Origin: Polymyxa betae
Lineage: Eukaryota > Endomyxa > Phytomyxea > Plasmodiophorida > Plasmodiophoridae
Length of the DNA: 29,182 nucleotides
Assembly (NCBI GenBank): GCA_003693705.1
Contig: RBZT01000837.1
Span: forward strand, 1-29,182
Direction: 5' to 3'
A model generated the notes under the pieces. The model saw nothing but the letters and a program-made list of their open reading frames with translations, ran no database searches and had not been told where the DNA came from. A program made the translations under genes and the position numbers. Of this stretch, positions 10,364 through 19,823 are shown one piece after another; the stretch's first letter is position 1, and every line of letters starts with the position of its first letter.

Positions 10364-11050
10364 GGTTTTCTTGCGAACCAGTCCTATCAGGGTTGAAACT
10401 ATAATTCACCGTGATTGTATCATCAAGATTCGCTCTTTACGTGAAAAGTGTTTTCATTCAGGACAAAAAACTATAAAGTATCCGACCGGCTTAAAAATTG
10501 CAAATTCTCGACATTGTTTCAGCAAGATTAACTCTTCTTATGTGAACGTTTTATCCAATCTCATTTTCTTTCATTTTTCCTCCCATCATGCATAAGTGAG
10601 ATTTCATGCATTCACGGTTGATTATATAGGTTCTCTATAATCGTTGCACTGAGCCAGAGATCAAAGTTTAACGCCATAAACCTCCAGTTTGGCGATGTGC
10701 GATTTCTACGACCATTGTATTTCCTGTCCCTATCAATTACGTTCGCGTATCGGATGAGCGAATTCGAACATCTAAAACTGTGATGAATCCTAACCAGCGC
10801 CTTACAAGGCGTCAAACACACTTGATTAACGCATGATTAGAACTAATATTTATAGAGTACTTATTGATCCGACCGTTTGTTTGATGTCGATCGTACCGCA
10901 TGATAGCAGGTACACAACAAAAACCCTAACTGATCGTATTTCAATATATTGTGATCATGCCACAAAAATACAAAACTCTACCTACATAATACAGCAGCCC
11001 TTAATTTCATCAATACGGTACTGTTGATCATGAGAACAGTCTAAATTTTT
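10364..11050. other. AT-rich stretch without a convincing gene
   Basis: Nothing here makes a complete gene. A minus-strand reading of about 69 codons (10612-10821, RCSNSLIRYANVIDRDRKYN...) has some coding look but no start context and no partner exon. An isolated AAACCCTAAC box is at 10921-10930, and TAGGGTTTT is at 10361. Confidence 0.35.
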
Positions 11051-12720
11051 TTAATCTAAATCTTTTTCAGGAATCAAATTCTTGTGGAAGGATGCTCTTG
11101 GACAGCGAACCCATCCGTTTGAGGCAGTTCGCAGATCTTCATTGTTCACCAGCTGTGGGAGGGTTTTCTTCATTCCGCCGATGGGTTCGTGATCACCAGC
11201 CGGTTGATGAATAGGCTCGTCTAGATTAGGGACACGCTGAAGCTTTTTCTGATCATGAATCATAATAAAAAAATCATGTAGTTCATGCAGCAACACGACT
11301 TGAATTGGAAATTGCCGAAATTGTCTCTTGGGAGCGCCCTGGCTGATTCTTGAGTTTGGCTTTAGATTAGATCCGCTGCAATAGCGAAAACGTGAGTCCG
11401 ATGATCGCCAATCAGGTTAATCCTAATGTCGCTGTTACGTTTGTCCATCCAGTATTCCGATGGGACCATTGTTAGCGGTATATTTCAGCCATTAATCCGA
11501 GCAAAATTGGTGTTTACATGGACATTAGAGCAGGAAAGATCACGATTGTCTCCCTGAAGCACATTATCGGCGTTGGCTGCAAGTGATCCTCCAAAAATAT
11601 ACTGAAAACGTGGATAAAACTGTTGGAGTGTTCGGAACATTCTAGTGAGTAAGATGGCCGCACCCCGCTCCAGTGGAAACATGCGTGGAACATTCTGCGG
11701 ACTTTATAAGTGCGACAAACATATCGAATAAATCAGAGTACACACCGAGTGTGAGATTGTGTTGTTTGAGTTTATCGCATCCATCGTCTAGGACTTCGCA
11801 CCCAGCATCCCAACAAAAACGAGATAGCATTTTCAAGCTCGGATCCAAGAAAAACAATCTCGCTAAAAACGCGATCATGAGGAAACGGATTGAAAAATTC
11901 GTATTAGAGAGGGCAGGATTCTAGGTTGTTGAAATAGTTCGGAATTTGATAGCTTATATAGTTATATAACAGATCGAAGGAGAACACACCTCTGATTTTG
12001 TCCACGCTGTGTCTGGAAACAGCTCCTTAATTTTTGGCTCCACGTCGTGATTCCATTAAATGTTCCTGAAAAAAAATGGCCTTCACTGATTTCTCAAAAT
12101 CCGTAAAATTTTGAGATAAGGAAACGCCCGGCTGTTTGATAGAGTAGCTCGCAGAGTGTCCCAGATAGGCCGTTGTGATGTCTCGCTAGGAGATTCAGTT
12201 CTTTTGCAAAATTCCTGAAGCCTCGGCGAACATGTTCAACTTCAATTTGTGAACAAGATGATGGGCTGCTTTCGGATGATTCCCGTCAAATCTCAGCTCC
12301 TCCAACAGTACGGCAGCAGTCTGATATGTGAATGAATCACCGACCGATTCGGATACTCGACAATAAGTTCGAGCAGTACCACTAGTTCATCGATCAATTT
12401 GAGGATGGTTGGCGGACTCGGTTCGTACAAGGAGCAAGGTTAAAGCAATCGCTGGGTGAGGATGGTGGGTCGTAGAATAGCGATTGAATAGAGAAGAGCT
12501 AAGAGCCAGATTATGAGCTGAAATCATCATGGAAGCCAGAGTGAGGGCTTCAGAACGACCTTGGCTCTTGACAGCTTCACATTGCAATTCAAACTGCAGG
12601 AGCGAAACGCATGAAGACTTTGTTCGGCGGTAATCTGAGTTTCCGAGCCATGTAAGTAGGTGAGAAATGGATCTGTTTACATCAATTTGCCGCAAAGCTG
12701 TGAAAGAACCGATTGCTTTT
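11051..12720 (-). pseudogene. decayed protein-coding gene with multiple frameshifts and stops
   Basis: Read from 12720 down to 11051, the minus strand keeps showing coding-like stretches that hop between frames without splice signals. At 12696-12387 it reads SHLLTWLGNSDYRR, then shifts to LKLIDELVVLLELIVEYP, then back to AAVLLEELRFDGNHPKAA, then to LARHHNGLSGTLCELLYQ. Later come a segment at 11878-11690 (GCEVLDDGCDKLKQHN), one at 11682-11488 ending in a TGA that reads through in the same frame to EYWMDKRNSDIRINLI, and a final open stretch from about 11385 to a TAA at 11051 (FRQFPIQVVLLHELHD). This is what a gene of several hundred codons looks like after many indels. The family is not recognised. 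Some junctions might be real introns, so partial function cannot be excluded. Part of it is copied, inverted, near 16.5-16.6 kb. Confidence 0.6.
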
Positions 12721-12928
12721 GGGCGTTGAATGCTGCCAACAATGATACTTCCTATTCAGATTTCACTGTTTCGAAACGAAAAACTGCACGTATTTATTTC
12801 CACGCCTTTCAGTACAGCGATTAAAGCATGAGAGCGAAACATCAATAACAAGACAAGGAGTGATCCATATAATGAGAGCACTCATATTTGAGAACACGAT
12901 TCCGATTGGAAAGTTGAAGCTGATTACA

Positions 12929-13158
12929 TTTTCCTTTTGTTTGATGATATGACGTTGGAGTATTGCACCCGAACGTCAGTGGGTTCCAAAAAGTGGATTG
13001 ATAGAAATCCTTAGTTCACCGATAACCGGTCGCAGGTAGTAAAAGGCGACTTGCGAATGCCGGTTAGCGACAAAAAGATGACCTCGTTGTCCCAATCGGA
13101 CAACCTTATCAAGGCATTCCTCAACCACGGCGGCATTATGGGACCATTTGACACGCAC
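12929..13158 (-). repeat. inverted repeat, left arm
   Basis: The minus strand from about 13080 to 12929 matches the plus strand from about 16160 to 16320 almost base for base over roughly 150 nt (it includes TCGCAAGTCGCCTTTTACTA). Weaker similarity continues to 13158. On the minus strand it is open for 60 codons without an ATG (RLGQRGHLFVANRHSQVAF..., ending PLFGTH before a TGA), so it is probably another fragment of decayed coding sequence. Confidence 0.8.
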
Positions 13159-13611
13159 TTTTTTTTAACATAAGCACAAGTCCAAAAGTTGAAAAAATTT
13201 TCTCATAACATAATGATACTCTCAGCGGTTTGAAGCGAAACGATTTTACAAAACTCTGACAATCAGCTATACGATTCAACTTCATCCAAAACAACATGGT
13301 TTGCACGAAAAGATCACATTGTTCCAGCAGTTATACGTCTAACCCAAGTGACAACTGTGAAAACGAGGCTGTTTCTGTGCCGTAAATGAATTTCACGATG
13401 ATCTCTCGATGCCTTTCTCAATTTCTCTCAGCAGTTTATGGTCATAGAAACTTCCATTCAAATCAACACAGGAACGGCGTCACACGGGTGGCCCCCTGGG
13501 GCGCGGCCATCTACAGTGGCTCTAGGGTTTGATCGACTCGTCGACATGTCTCTCTAGAGGTGTGGTCGCCCATTCTATTATTGTCGGCGGCGCTGCAGAT
13601 CATCGCTAGTC
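13159..13611. promoter_or_regulatory. upstream region of the amidotransferase gene with a telobox-like motif
   Basis: There is no reading frame of note. CTAGGGTTTGATC at 13522-13534 is a half telobox about 80 bases before the ATG at 13612, in a locally GC-rich patch (13470-13620) that probably holds the core promoter. Function is inferred from position. Confidence 0.35.
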
Positions 13612-15263
13612 ATGACTGCATTGGAAGTGACGACCAAGCCGATCTTGAAATTCGCTGTCCTCGAAGCGGGGACGGTAACGCCGAATGGTACAGACCCGAC
13701 CGAAGCTGCTGAGCGATATCGTAAGTCTGCAATCGTTTATCTAAGCCTGTCTTGATGTTTTCATTTTTGGAATTGTGAAGCTCTTCTTTTTGAACTTAGC
13801 TAATTCGGCTCTATTATGTTTTTTAGCCTCCTTTGCTCTTGCAACCTGTGATCCTTTCTTTTTTATTTTGCTTTTCTCGGCATCTCGTAATTGAAATAAA
13901 TTTCATATTTTCCTGACTGCATTCTCAATGCCGTATCAGGTGACTATACCAGTTTATACAAAGCCATCTTCAGCTCTGCTGACAGCAGTGAGGATTGGCA
14001 TCAGTACCGCTGCTATCTGAACGAGTTTCCCAATGAGGATGACCTTGATAGCTATCGTGGGTTTGTTGTCAGCGGGTAAGGATGCTTGAATCACTAGATG
14101 TTTTGGATTTGAGTCGTTGCTTGGCTTTTTGATACTTTCTTGATGCTTTTGAAAGTATTTGCATAATTAGTATTATTCTTCACTTTTTCAACAAACAATT
14201 TCATTTGTGAAGTTAATTAGAGCTGCAAATTGCTGATTTAATGTTGCAATCCAATGTACTGCCAATCGTTTATTGATGGAATGGCGATGCTATCAGCTTT
14301 TTTGGCATTTTCGAAATTCAGCTTGGGGTCATTGTAGGTCTCGCCACGACGCTCATAGCGATGTCGATTTCATTGTCCGGCTTCGAGCTTTGGTCGCCAC
14401 CATCCATAATCGTCAAAAAGGCAATTTGGTCGGCATCTGTTTTGGGCACCAGCTGATTGCCCACGCTCTGGTCATCCGCTCTTCTTTTATGCTGCTCTCA
14501 ACTTTGCTGATATTTTCTTTTTTGCAGGGCGGTCAGTCTGGAAGAGCTACAGAAATGGGCTGGCAGGTACATCTTTAATTTGTATTTTTTAATGGCTGCT
14601 GCGAGTTTTGCTGCAACGGGATAAGTTTTCAATTGACACCGTTATATCTTATTTGGTCGAATATCTAAGCTCTATGTAGCTTGGTATTCAATCTATCCAA
14701 GTAACTCCTGAATGTCAAGAACGATTCCCCAAGATACCTAAAGTGTTTAACTTGATAAAGATTCATCAGGATCAGGTAACCCGCTCCTTTCTTCTTCCTG
14801 TTCGTTAGACTACTGCCTTCTGCTTGCTTTGGAATCTATTTTTTGTTTTCGTTGAATATTATTACTGTTTTTCATTGGTATGTGGATCTTAATATATTTG
14901 TTCTTTTTTATTCAGTATTTTGATCTCTCGTTTAATTGTCTTATCTTATACATTCGTAACTTTCATTCATGAAATCTTTCTCAATTTCAAGAACAGGTCA
15001 AATCTTTACCTCCGGGATCCACGAGATTAGCCTCATCATCAAAATGTCAGTACGAGATGTTCTTGTTAGGCGACCGGATCATCTGCGTTCAAGGCCATCC
15101 AGAATTCAGTGCCGACCTGGTCTCTGGTCTGATTCGATCCCGCCTCCAACGTGGTGCTATGGCCGAAGCGGTAGCCTTGCCGGCTCTCCAAACTCTCGAG
15201 CAATTGAAGCCCGAGACTCAGCCTATGATTAATGGTTTAATACAGGTGCTAAAGCATTGTTAA
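13612..15263 (+). CDS. class-I glutamine amidotransferase-like protein
   Basis: Six exons (13612-13720, 13940-14075, 14338-14470, 14528-14566, 14680-14775, 14997-15263) join in phase to 259 aa. The triad of class-I (triad) amidotransferases is present: nucleophile C116 in GICFGHQ, then H205 and E207 in QGHPEF. The segment GGQSGRATEMGWQ, coded by the 39-nt exon 4, follows the nucleophile as expected. Such enzymes cleave an amide or gamma-glutamyl bond through the cysteine. Stand-alone members resemble yeast YLR126C and plant gamma-glutamyl peptidases, and no synthase domain is fused here. The substrate cannot be told from sequence. The donor after exon 3 (GTCATC) is unusual, but skipping that intron would destroy the conserved HALGGQ junction. 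There is no targeting signal, so it is probably cytosolic. Confidence 0.9.
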
Positions 15264-15417
15264 CCGCTCCATTCATACAAGTCTCCTCATGGCTATCATT
15301 TCATCTATCACTTTGTGGACTTCAGTTTCGGATAGACATCGGCGACAATCTCACCAGCTTGTGGACAATCGGATGCCAATCTCGGCACTCTCCCATTCCG
15401 TTCCGGTCACCATCAGA

Positions 15418-15978
15418 ATGACTTCGCTGCTGTCTCTGCTAGAGAGCCCTCTCGACACCTATCTGAAGCAATATGCCTTCACCGACATCCCGTTACCTCT
15501 CTGGTCTGTCGATCTGATGCAAGAATGCACCCGGCTAGCAGTTTCTTCGTACAATTTCAAGGCGATGATGCAGAATGGAGACCCCGAGACAGACGAGCTA
15601 ACGCCATTAGCGAAATCCATCCCTGGACTTGGCATCATACCAGAATTTGCACCGCCGCTTTATGAATGGCCTCACGGCGATTCGGTTCCGGAACTTGCTG
15701 TCGGCCCTGAGCAGTTTGGCCTAAAAATGCCCAAATCGAAGATTCAGCTTGGCGAGCTCACAACTGAAGAAATCGCGGAGCTCTCCATCTTTTACAATGA
15801 AGATTTCGGTATTAAAGAATCAGATTCATTGGCAAATCAACGAAGGAAAACGGCGAAATTCTTCGGAGTGCTGGTTCGTGAATCTGGCGATCGTCAAAAC
15901 CTTGATCATGAAATTATTGCAGAATCTGGCGAAGCTCAATTCCTGAAGCTTTTTGCTACTTTTGATGGCAGCATCTGA
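15418..15978 (+). CDS. hypothetical soluble protein, 186 aa
   Basis: Open from ATG 15418 (MTSLLSLLESPLDTYLKQ) to a TGA at 15976-15978. The frame is also open upstream to 15289, but 15418 gives the more protein-like start. The product is mildly acidic with Pro-rich middle parts (LGIIPEFAPPLYEWPHG) and a helical acidic stretch (LGELTTEEIAELSIFYNED). There is no signal peptide, membrane segment or recognised domain. It lies 154 bases after the amidotransferase stop, on the same strand, and ends about 110 bases before the inverted repeat arm. It could be a terminal piece of a longer gene, though no obvious acceptor was seen. Confidence 0.5.
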   Translation: MTSLLSLLESPLDTYLKQYAFTDIPLPLWSVDLMQECTRLAVSSYNFKAMMQNGDPETDELTPLAKSIPGLGIIPEFAPPLYEWPHGDSVPELAVGPEQFGLKMPKSKIQLGELTTEEIAELSIFYNEDFGIKESDSLANQRRKTAKFFGVLVRESGDRQNLDHEIIAESGEAQFLKLFATFDGSI

Positions 15979-16089
15979 CGCATCAGCCACAGAATAATAT
16001 CCAGAGATTATCTCATTTTTTAAAATAAAATGTCGTTGTTGTTATGTTACATCAACAAACATAACAATGCCGCAATTTTTGAGTTATGC

Positions 16090-16640
16090 ATCCAAAAGGT
16101 CCCATAATGTCGTCATAACCAAGGACGCCTTGATAAGATCTTCATAGTAGCAGAATCAGGTCATCTTTTTGTCGCTAACCGGCATTCGCAAGTCGCCTTT
16201 TACTACCTGCGACCGGTTATCGGTGAACTAAGGATTTCTATCAATCCACTTTTTGGAACCCACTGACGTTCGGGTGCAATACTCCAACGTCATATCATCA
16301 AACAAAAGGAAAAATACAATCAGCTTTTACTCTGCAATCGGTAACGGATGTCTGGATCTTTCCTAGCCTCGTTGCATGTGCTCAATGATCTTAGTACTAA
16401 AAAGTCGTCAAATATATAATCTTTTGATTTCAGAAAATTTCAGACCTCTTTAGGAAGAATCATCGTTTTCGGCATCATTCAACGCCCAAAGGCGATACGC
16501 GTTTTAACAGCTTAAAAAGCAATTGATTCGGAAATATATTTTTCTGTTTGAGCCTTCTTCATGCAATTTGAATTGCAATGTGAAGTTGCCAACAGCTCTT
16601 AATAACGCCACTTCGGCTTAGCTCTTTTAGTGTAAATCGT
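16090..16640 (+). repeat. inverted repeat, right arm, with partial copy of the decayed gene
   Basis: The plus strand 16160-16320 is nearly identical to the minus strand 13080-12929. Weaker matches continue to about 16640: AACGCCCAAAGGC at 16490 pairs with the minus strand near 12725, and TTTGAATTGCAATGTGAAG at 16567 with the minus strand near 12590. The reading frames of the left copy are further broken here. The two arms enclose the amidotransferase gene and the gene at 15418. Confidence 0.75.
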
Positions 16641-17054
16641 CTTTGTGCAAAAACGGGGCATTCTCCTTGTTAGAATTTTGTGTGTTCATGGTGGTCTGAT
16701 TTTGTAATTATCTGCTTTTTTGTATCAATTACTGCAGTATGATGGTTGCTCGCATTTCGTTCAATCGTCTTGGGGATTTCAATTCTGTCCAGAATTTCCA
16801 GCGAATGTAATCAGATGGTGTCGGTGGTTGGGTTGGTATGGCTAAGTCTGTTTGGTGTTGTTCTTGATTCCTGGACCTTTTGAATGGATTAGGACGGTTA
16901 CGTGGAGCATGGTCGTATTTTGTGTGTTTCATTTTGTCAGGATTGTTTTGTCGATCTGCATATCGGACTCTGATGCGATAATCGTGAATTTGGAGAGCTG
17001 TCATGTCTGTGGTGCTGCTATTGCTGTGATCTTTTGAATTAGAATCCCTCTGGC

Positions 17055-17066
17055 TATAAAAGGGGA
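17055..17066 (+). promoter_or_regulatory. TATA-box-like element
   Basis: TATAAAAGGGGA on the plus strand, followed about 30 bases later by a GC-rich patch (GTTGCAGCGCAGCCG). It resembles a core promoter, yet no protein gene starts downstream. The first structured element downstream is the hairpin at 17415. Confidence 0.35.
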
Positions 17067-17414
17067 TTTGGGTTGAACCGTTGCAGCGCAGCCGTACTTT
17101 CACTGAGCTGTCGCAATGTCATAACAGCGGTTGCGCCTGTAGTGCGTCACTGATGCTGCAGTCGGTGATGCAGTCCGTCCTCGTAGCCGCCGCACTGACT
17201 AAATTTCAGCTTCGTTGTTAAGCTCTTGTCTAAAACAAATGTTCTCGTGACAAGTTGTATTCGCCGGTTTGGAATGTCGCTCAATTTTGTTGATGTATTT
17301 TTCGTCTGTTATGTTTGCTGGGTTGGTTTTCTGTAAATGGAGAATGCGGGATAGATTGCTATCATTGAGTAATTGTTTAGAGGAGCGGAAGGGATTAACG
17401 ACATAGAGCGATCT

Positions 17415-17467
17415 GCGACGGAAAGGAGGCTGCGTTTCGGTCGACAGAAGCGCAGCCTCTTTCCGTC
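17415..17467. ncRNA. strong hairpin, possible structured RNA or element end
   Basis: The left arm 17415-17433 and right arm 17450-17467 are complementary over 18 base pairs with one bulged G (CGACGGAAAGGAGGCTGCG against CGCAGCCTCTTTCCGTCG), around a 16-nt loop. Chance formation of so long a stem is unlikely. It could be part of a transcript driven from the TATA element at 17055, a rho-independent-like artefact, or the fused ends of a small transposon. No known RNA family was recognised. Confidence 0.45.
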
Positions 17468-17987
17468 GACTGAAAAAAAGTTTACAGCATTTTGTTTACG
17501 TATTTATTGGTTCATGTTTGTTCTTGCGCTCGGTGTTGGACCGAATTTGTCGCTGATCAGTCATGCTGTATGTTGGTATCTGTTTGTAAGGATGCATTGA
17601 TATCGAGTTACTTTGGTCATATAGTTCGCGTCCCCTGCTGCGCTTCCTAGGCCTTTGAGATATTGTTAACCAACGCGGAAGTCAATCCGGCCGGCCCAGC
17701 GACACACCGCCAGGGCTTTGTGGGTCAGGCCCGAATTATCCTGGCAGGCTGGCGTCATCGCAGGGTGTCCCAGTGCCAGTTAAGAGATTAATTGTTTTGT
17801 CTACTATTTGCTGACCCATCGTGAACTTCAACCAACGCCTTTCTCAGATCCGCCCATTTACAGAAGTGGCGCGTACTAAAGAAGTGTTATTCAGGTTTGG
17901 GATTTGGAAGAATATAGCTCGAGAGACAGTGTATTTGGAATTCTTGATATGTGATGCGCAGAGCAGCGAATGTTGAAGAGCCAATTT

Positions 17988-18227
17988 CTACCATTGGTTG
18001 GACCAGCATGTCGGGCTACCGCAACCACCGTTCGTGTAACAATCTTGACCACAGGTGATCTTGGGAGGATAGTCGTCAGGTTCCGTGTCCATATCCAAAT
18101 GAATCCCTGGAACTCCTTGCACAGCTTGATCGACGAAATTGGTCGGGAGCGACTCGGACTCTTGCTGGGAGGAGTTTGCAGCCGCTATTGCGATGGCACC
18201 GAGCATGACAGCACTGAACACCTTCAT
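17988..18227 (-). CDS. small secreted cysteine-rich peptide precursor, copy 2
   Basis: 79 aa, single exon. The ATG at 18227 is conserved with the other copies; the open frame extends 25 codons further upstream, but that part matches promoter sequence in the other units. The signal peptide is residues 1 to about 18 (MKVFSAVMLGAIAIAAA). The acidic spacer (LDMDTEPDDYPPK) is followed by the four-Cys end C-x3-C-x5-C-x4-C (CGQDCYTNGGCGSPTCW). Unlike copies 1 and 4 it has Asn-Ser-Ser instead of the extra Cys after the signal. It is intact. The 3' flank (GAGACAGTGTATTTGGAATT) is shared, but no telomere-like tract follows here. Its promoter faces the deaminase-fold gene at 18573. Confidence 0.75.
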   Translation of the reverse strand: MKVFSAVMLGAIAIAAANSSQQESESLPTNFVDQAVQGVPGIHLDMDTEPDDYPPKITCGQDCYTNGGCGSPTCWSNQW

Positions 18228-18484
18228 GATTTCGGTCTGTGCAATAATACGATCAATGGAGAATGAGAGAGTTTGGTGAGCTGAGGCTACTCCGAACGGC
18301 AAGCTGAGTTAACATAACAGAGTGCGCTCTTGTCCATCCTGCACTAGAATGTTCAACATTGGCGACTGTCCGTCTTTATGTTCGAGGCTGCTAACTGCGC
18401 AACAAGGTAAGTTGCGTCGGAGGGGAAGTGTGCAACTAGTTGCGGGCCACGCAGATTTGGATATCGGCGCAACTCTCTCTCTCT

Positions 18485-18522
<38 letters not shown>

Positions 18523-18572
18523 GCGCGCTGGCTTGCCTGCTCGTGTGGGCGTGCAACTCAGTTGTGAGGGAA
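18228..18572. promoter_or_regulatory. divergent promoter between peptide copy 2 and the deaminase-fold gene
   Basis: The left part (18228-18390) matches the upstream flank of the other peptide genes, for example GCCGTTCGGAGTAGCCT on the minus strand. From about 18400 the sequence is unique and holds GCAACTAGTTGC (18432-18443, a perfect 12-bp palindrome), a CT microsatellite, and CAACTCAGTTG (18553-18563), a near-palindrome of the same core close to the start codon. Confidence 0.5.
18473..18520 (+). repeat. (CT)n microsatellite
   Basis: About 48 bases of almost pure CT, broken by one CAGT, lie 50-100 bases before the start codon at 18573. Pyrimidine tracts are common just upstream of fungal transcription starts, so it may be part of this gene's promoter. 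Confidence 0.9.
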
Positions 18573-19823
18573 ATGGATGAACAGCTCTTCTACTCCAAGA
18601 TCCAGTTTGCGAGCCTGGTGAGGCAGGGTGAGGAGCCGTCCAAGGCTCTCGATCCGAGGGGGCGCGCCGACAGGCTGGCGTCCTGCATCGCAATTCTCGC
18701 CGCTAGAGACAGTGACGCCGTCGCCGCTCGCGTGAGGCTAGAGGAGGGGGGCGCCACGGTTACCCTGGCCAAGAACGGCGGGTGGCCCCAGAGTACCATG
18801 AAGTACGTCAACGATGTGGGGAAGATACTCCAGGAGTTAAGCATGGGGTCGAACGGAGAGTCTCCGCACGGCAACTCGGGAGGGGTTCAGCGGCTTAAGA
18901 GTCTAGTGGAGAAGTTCTGCGGTGCAAAGTACGCCAAGAAGCTGAGGAAGCTGCGGGAAAGGGTGGAAGCGGGCTCCTTCGAGGACATAGCCCGGGGCCT
19001 GCCTGGCTATCAAAGTCTCGTCAGGCACCTGATGGAGGAAGAGTCCATCTGGAAGGCCTCGGGAAGGTGCCGCGTCTTCCACTCCAAGTGCAGGGATGAG
19101 AAATCTCCGTTGCTACACAAGATCTCTCGGATGGCTACCCTGTACGTTGCGTTCAACTGTGCCGTCAGCTGCGCCTCCAAGAGGGAATACTCCTACGCGT
19201 TCACCAACCACAAGTTCAGATATCTTCCCGCCCAGCAGGACACCTATACACTGGTGCACTGGGAGAACCTCCTTGAGGAGTATGAGGCAGACTTCGAAGC
19301 CAGGAAGCGTATGGTGTCATACTACAACGCGGACCATGGGTTTCAGCTCGAGTCGCGAAACGTCTACCCTCCCGACCCGTACAGGCTCTCGAAGGTGAAC
19401 ATGCATGCGGAGATGCTCGTCGTCATGGACATATTTTCAGGCCCGCACGACGCGAGGGAGTTCGTGGGAGTGTCCAAGAGCTGCTGCGTCTTGTGCTACC
19501 ACTTCCTCGAGGGACTTCGGACCGTGGGAGGGGAGGTGCACGTCCGGAGCGCCCACGGCAAGCTCTATCCCGGATGGATGCTTCCCACTCTGGGGAACCC
19601 CGCGTGGGACAGGAAGTTGCGGGAGCACATGGGGGTGTACGTTGACGGGTGGGTGGGCAAGGGCCTCGGACGGGCTCGCTCTACGCTGCTGGCTCCCGAC
19701 AGCGACTCGTGTAGCGCGAACTCTTACGACACCAACTATGCCACGAGCGACTTGGGATCTGATGAGGACACCGTCGGCGGGCTCGCTGCCCTCCTAGAGT
19801 CGGAGGCGGCGATCCTGCTATAG
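18573..19823 (+). CDS. deaminase-fold protein (OTT_1508-like family)
   Basis: 416 aa, one uninterrupted exon from the first ATG at 18573. The zinc and catalytic signature of the cytidine-deaminase fold is present: H278-A-E280 (NMHAEMLVVMDIF), then C305-x2-C308 in SKSCCVLCYHFL, 25 residues further on. Residues about 1-240 form an alpha-helical N-terminal part. The C-terminus after 380 is Ser/Asp-rich. Family knowledge: OTT_1508-like deaminases occur in some intracellular bacteria and are expanded in fungi; the fold belongs to nucleoside and nucleic-acid deaminases, many of bacterial toxin origin, and substrates of the fungal members are generally unknown. Assignment here rests on the motif only. 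The gene is markedly GC-richer than its flanks and lacks introns, unlike the kinesin and amidotransferase genes, which suggests transfer or retroposition. It lies between two copies of the peptide gene. Confidence 0.72.
   Translation: MDEQLFYSKIQFASLVRQGEEPSKALDPRGRADRLASCIAILAARDSDAVAARVRLEEGGATVTLAKNGGWPQSTMKYVNDVGKILQELSMGSNGESPHGNSGGVQRLKSLVEKFCGAKYAKKLRKLRERVEAGSFEDIARGLPGYQSLVRHLMEEESIWKASGRCRVFHSKCRDEKSPLLHKISRMATLYVAFNCAVSCASKREYSYAFTNHKFRYLPAQQDTYTLVHWENLLEEYEADFEARKRMVSYYNADHGFQLESRNVYPPDPYRLSKVNMHAEMLVVMDIFSGPHDAREFVGVSKSCCVLCYHFLEGLRTVGGEVHVRSAHGKLYPGWMLPTLGNPAWDRKLREHMGVYVDGWVGKGLGRARSTLLAPDSDSCSANSYDTNYATSDLGSDEDTVGGLAALLESEAAILL

Larger units (their letters stand above)
16641..17987. 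other. long stretch without a supported protein gene
   Basis: A minus-strand reading of 124 codons (16729-17103) is Asn-, Arg- and Gln-rich and looks like low-complexity noise on a G/T-rich plus strand. The region does contain a TATA box at 17055 and a strong hairpin at 17415-17467. The 3' flank of peptide copy 2 begins near 17880. A noncoding RNA gene or a solo LTR is possible, but neither is shown. Confidence 0.4.

Noticed and set aside
13612-14600. Reading through the GTCATC intron of the amidotransferase gene
   Set aside because: It would separate the conserved HAL and GGQ residues and insert an unrelated hydrophobic stretch; splicing restores the family pattern and phase.
16729-17103. 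124-codon minus-strand reading
   Set aside because: Low-complexity Asn/Arg/Gln composition opposite a G/T-rich strand; no domain and no conserved start.
19096-19797. Plus-strand readings of 100 and 130 codons
   Set aside because: Out-of-frame Ser/Thr/Arg-rich shadows of the deaminase-fold gene.
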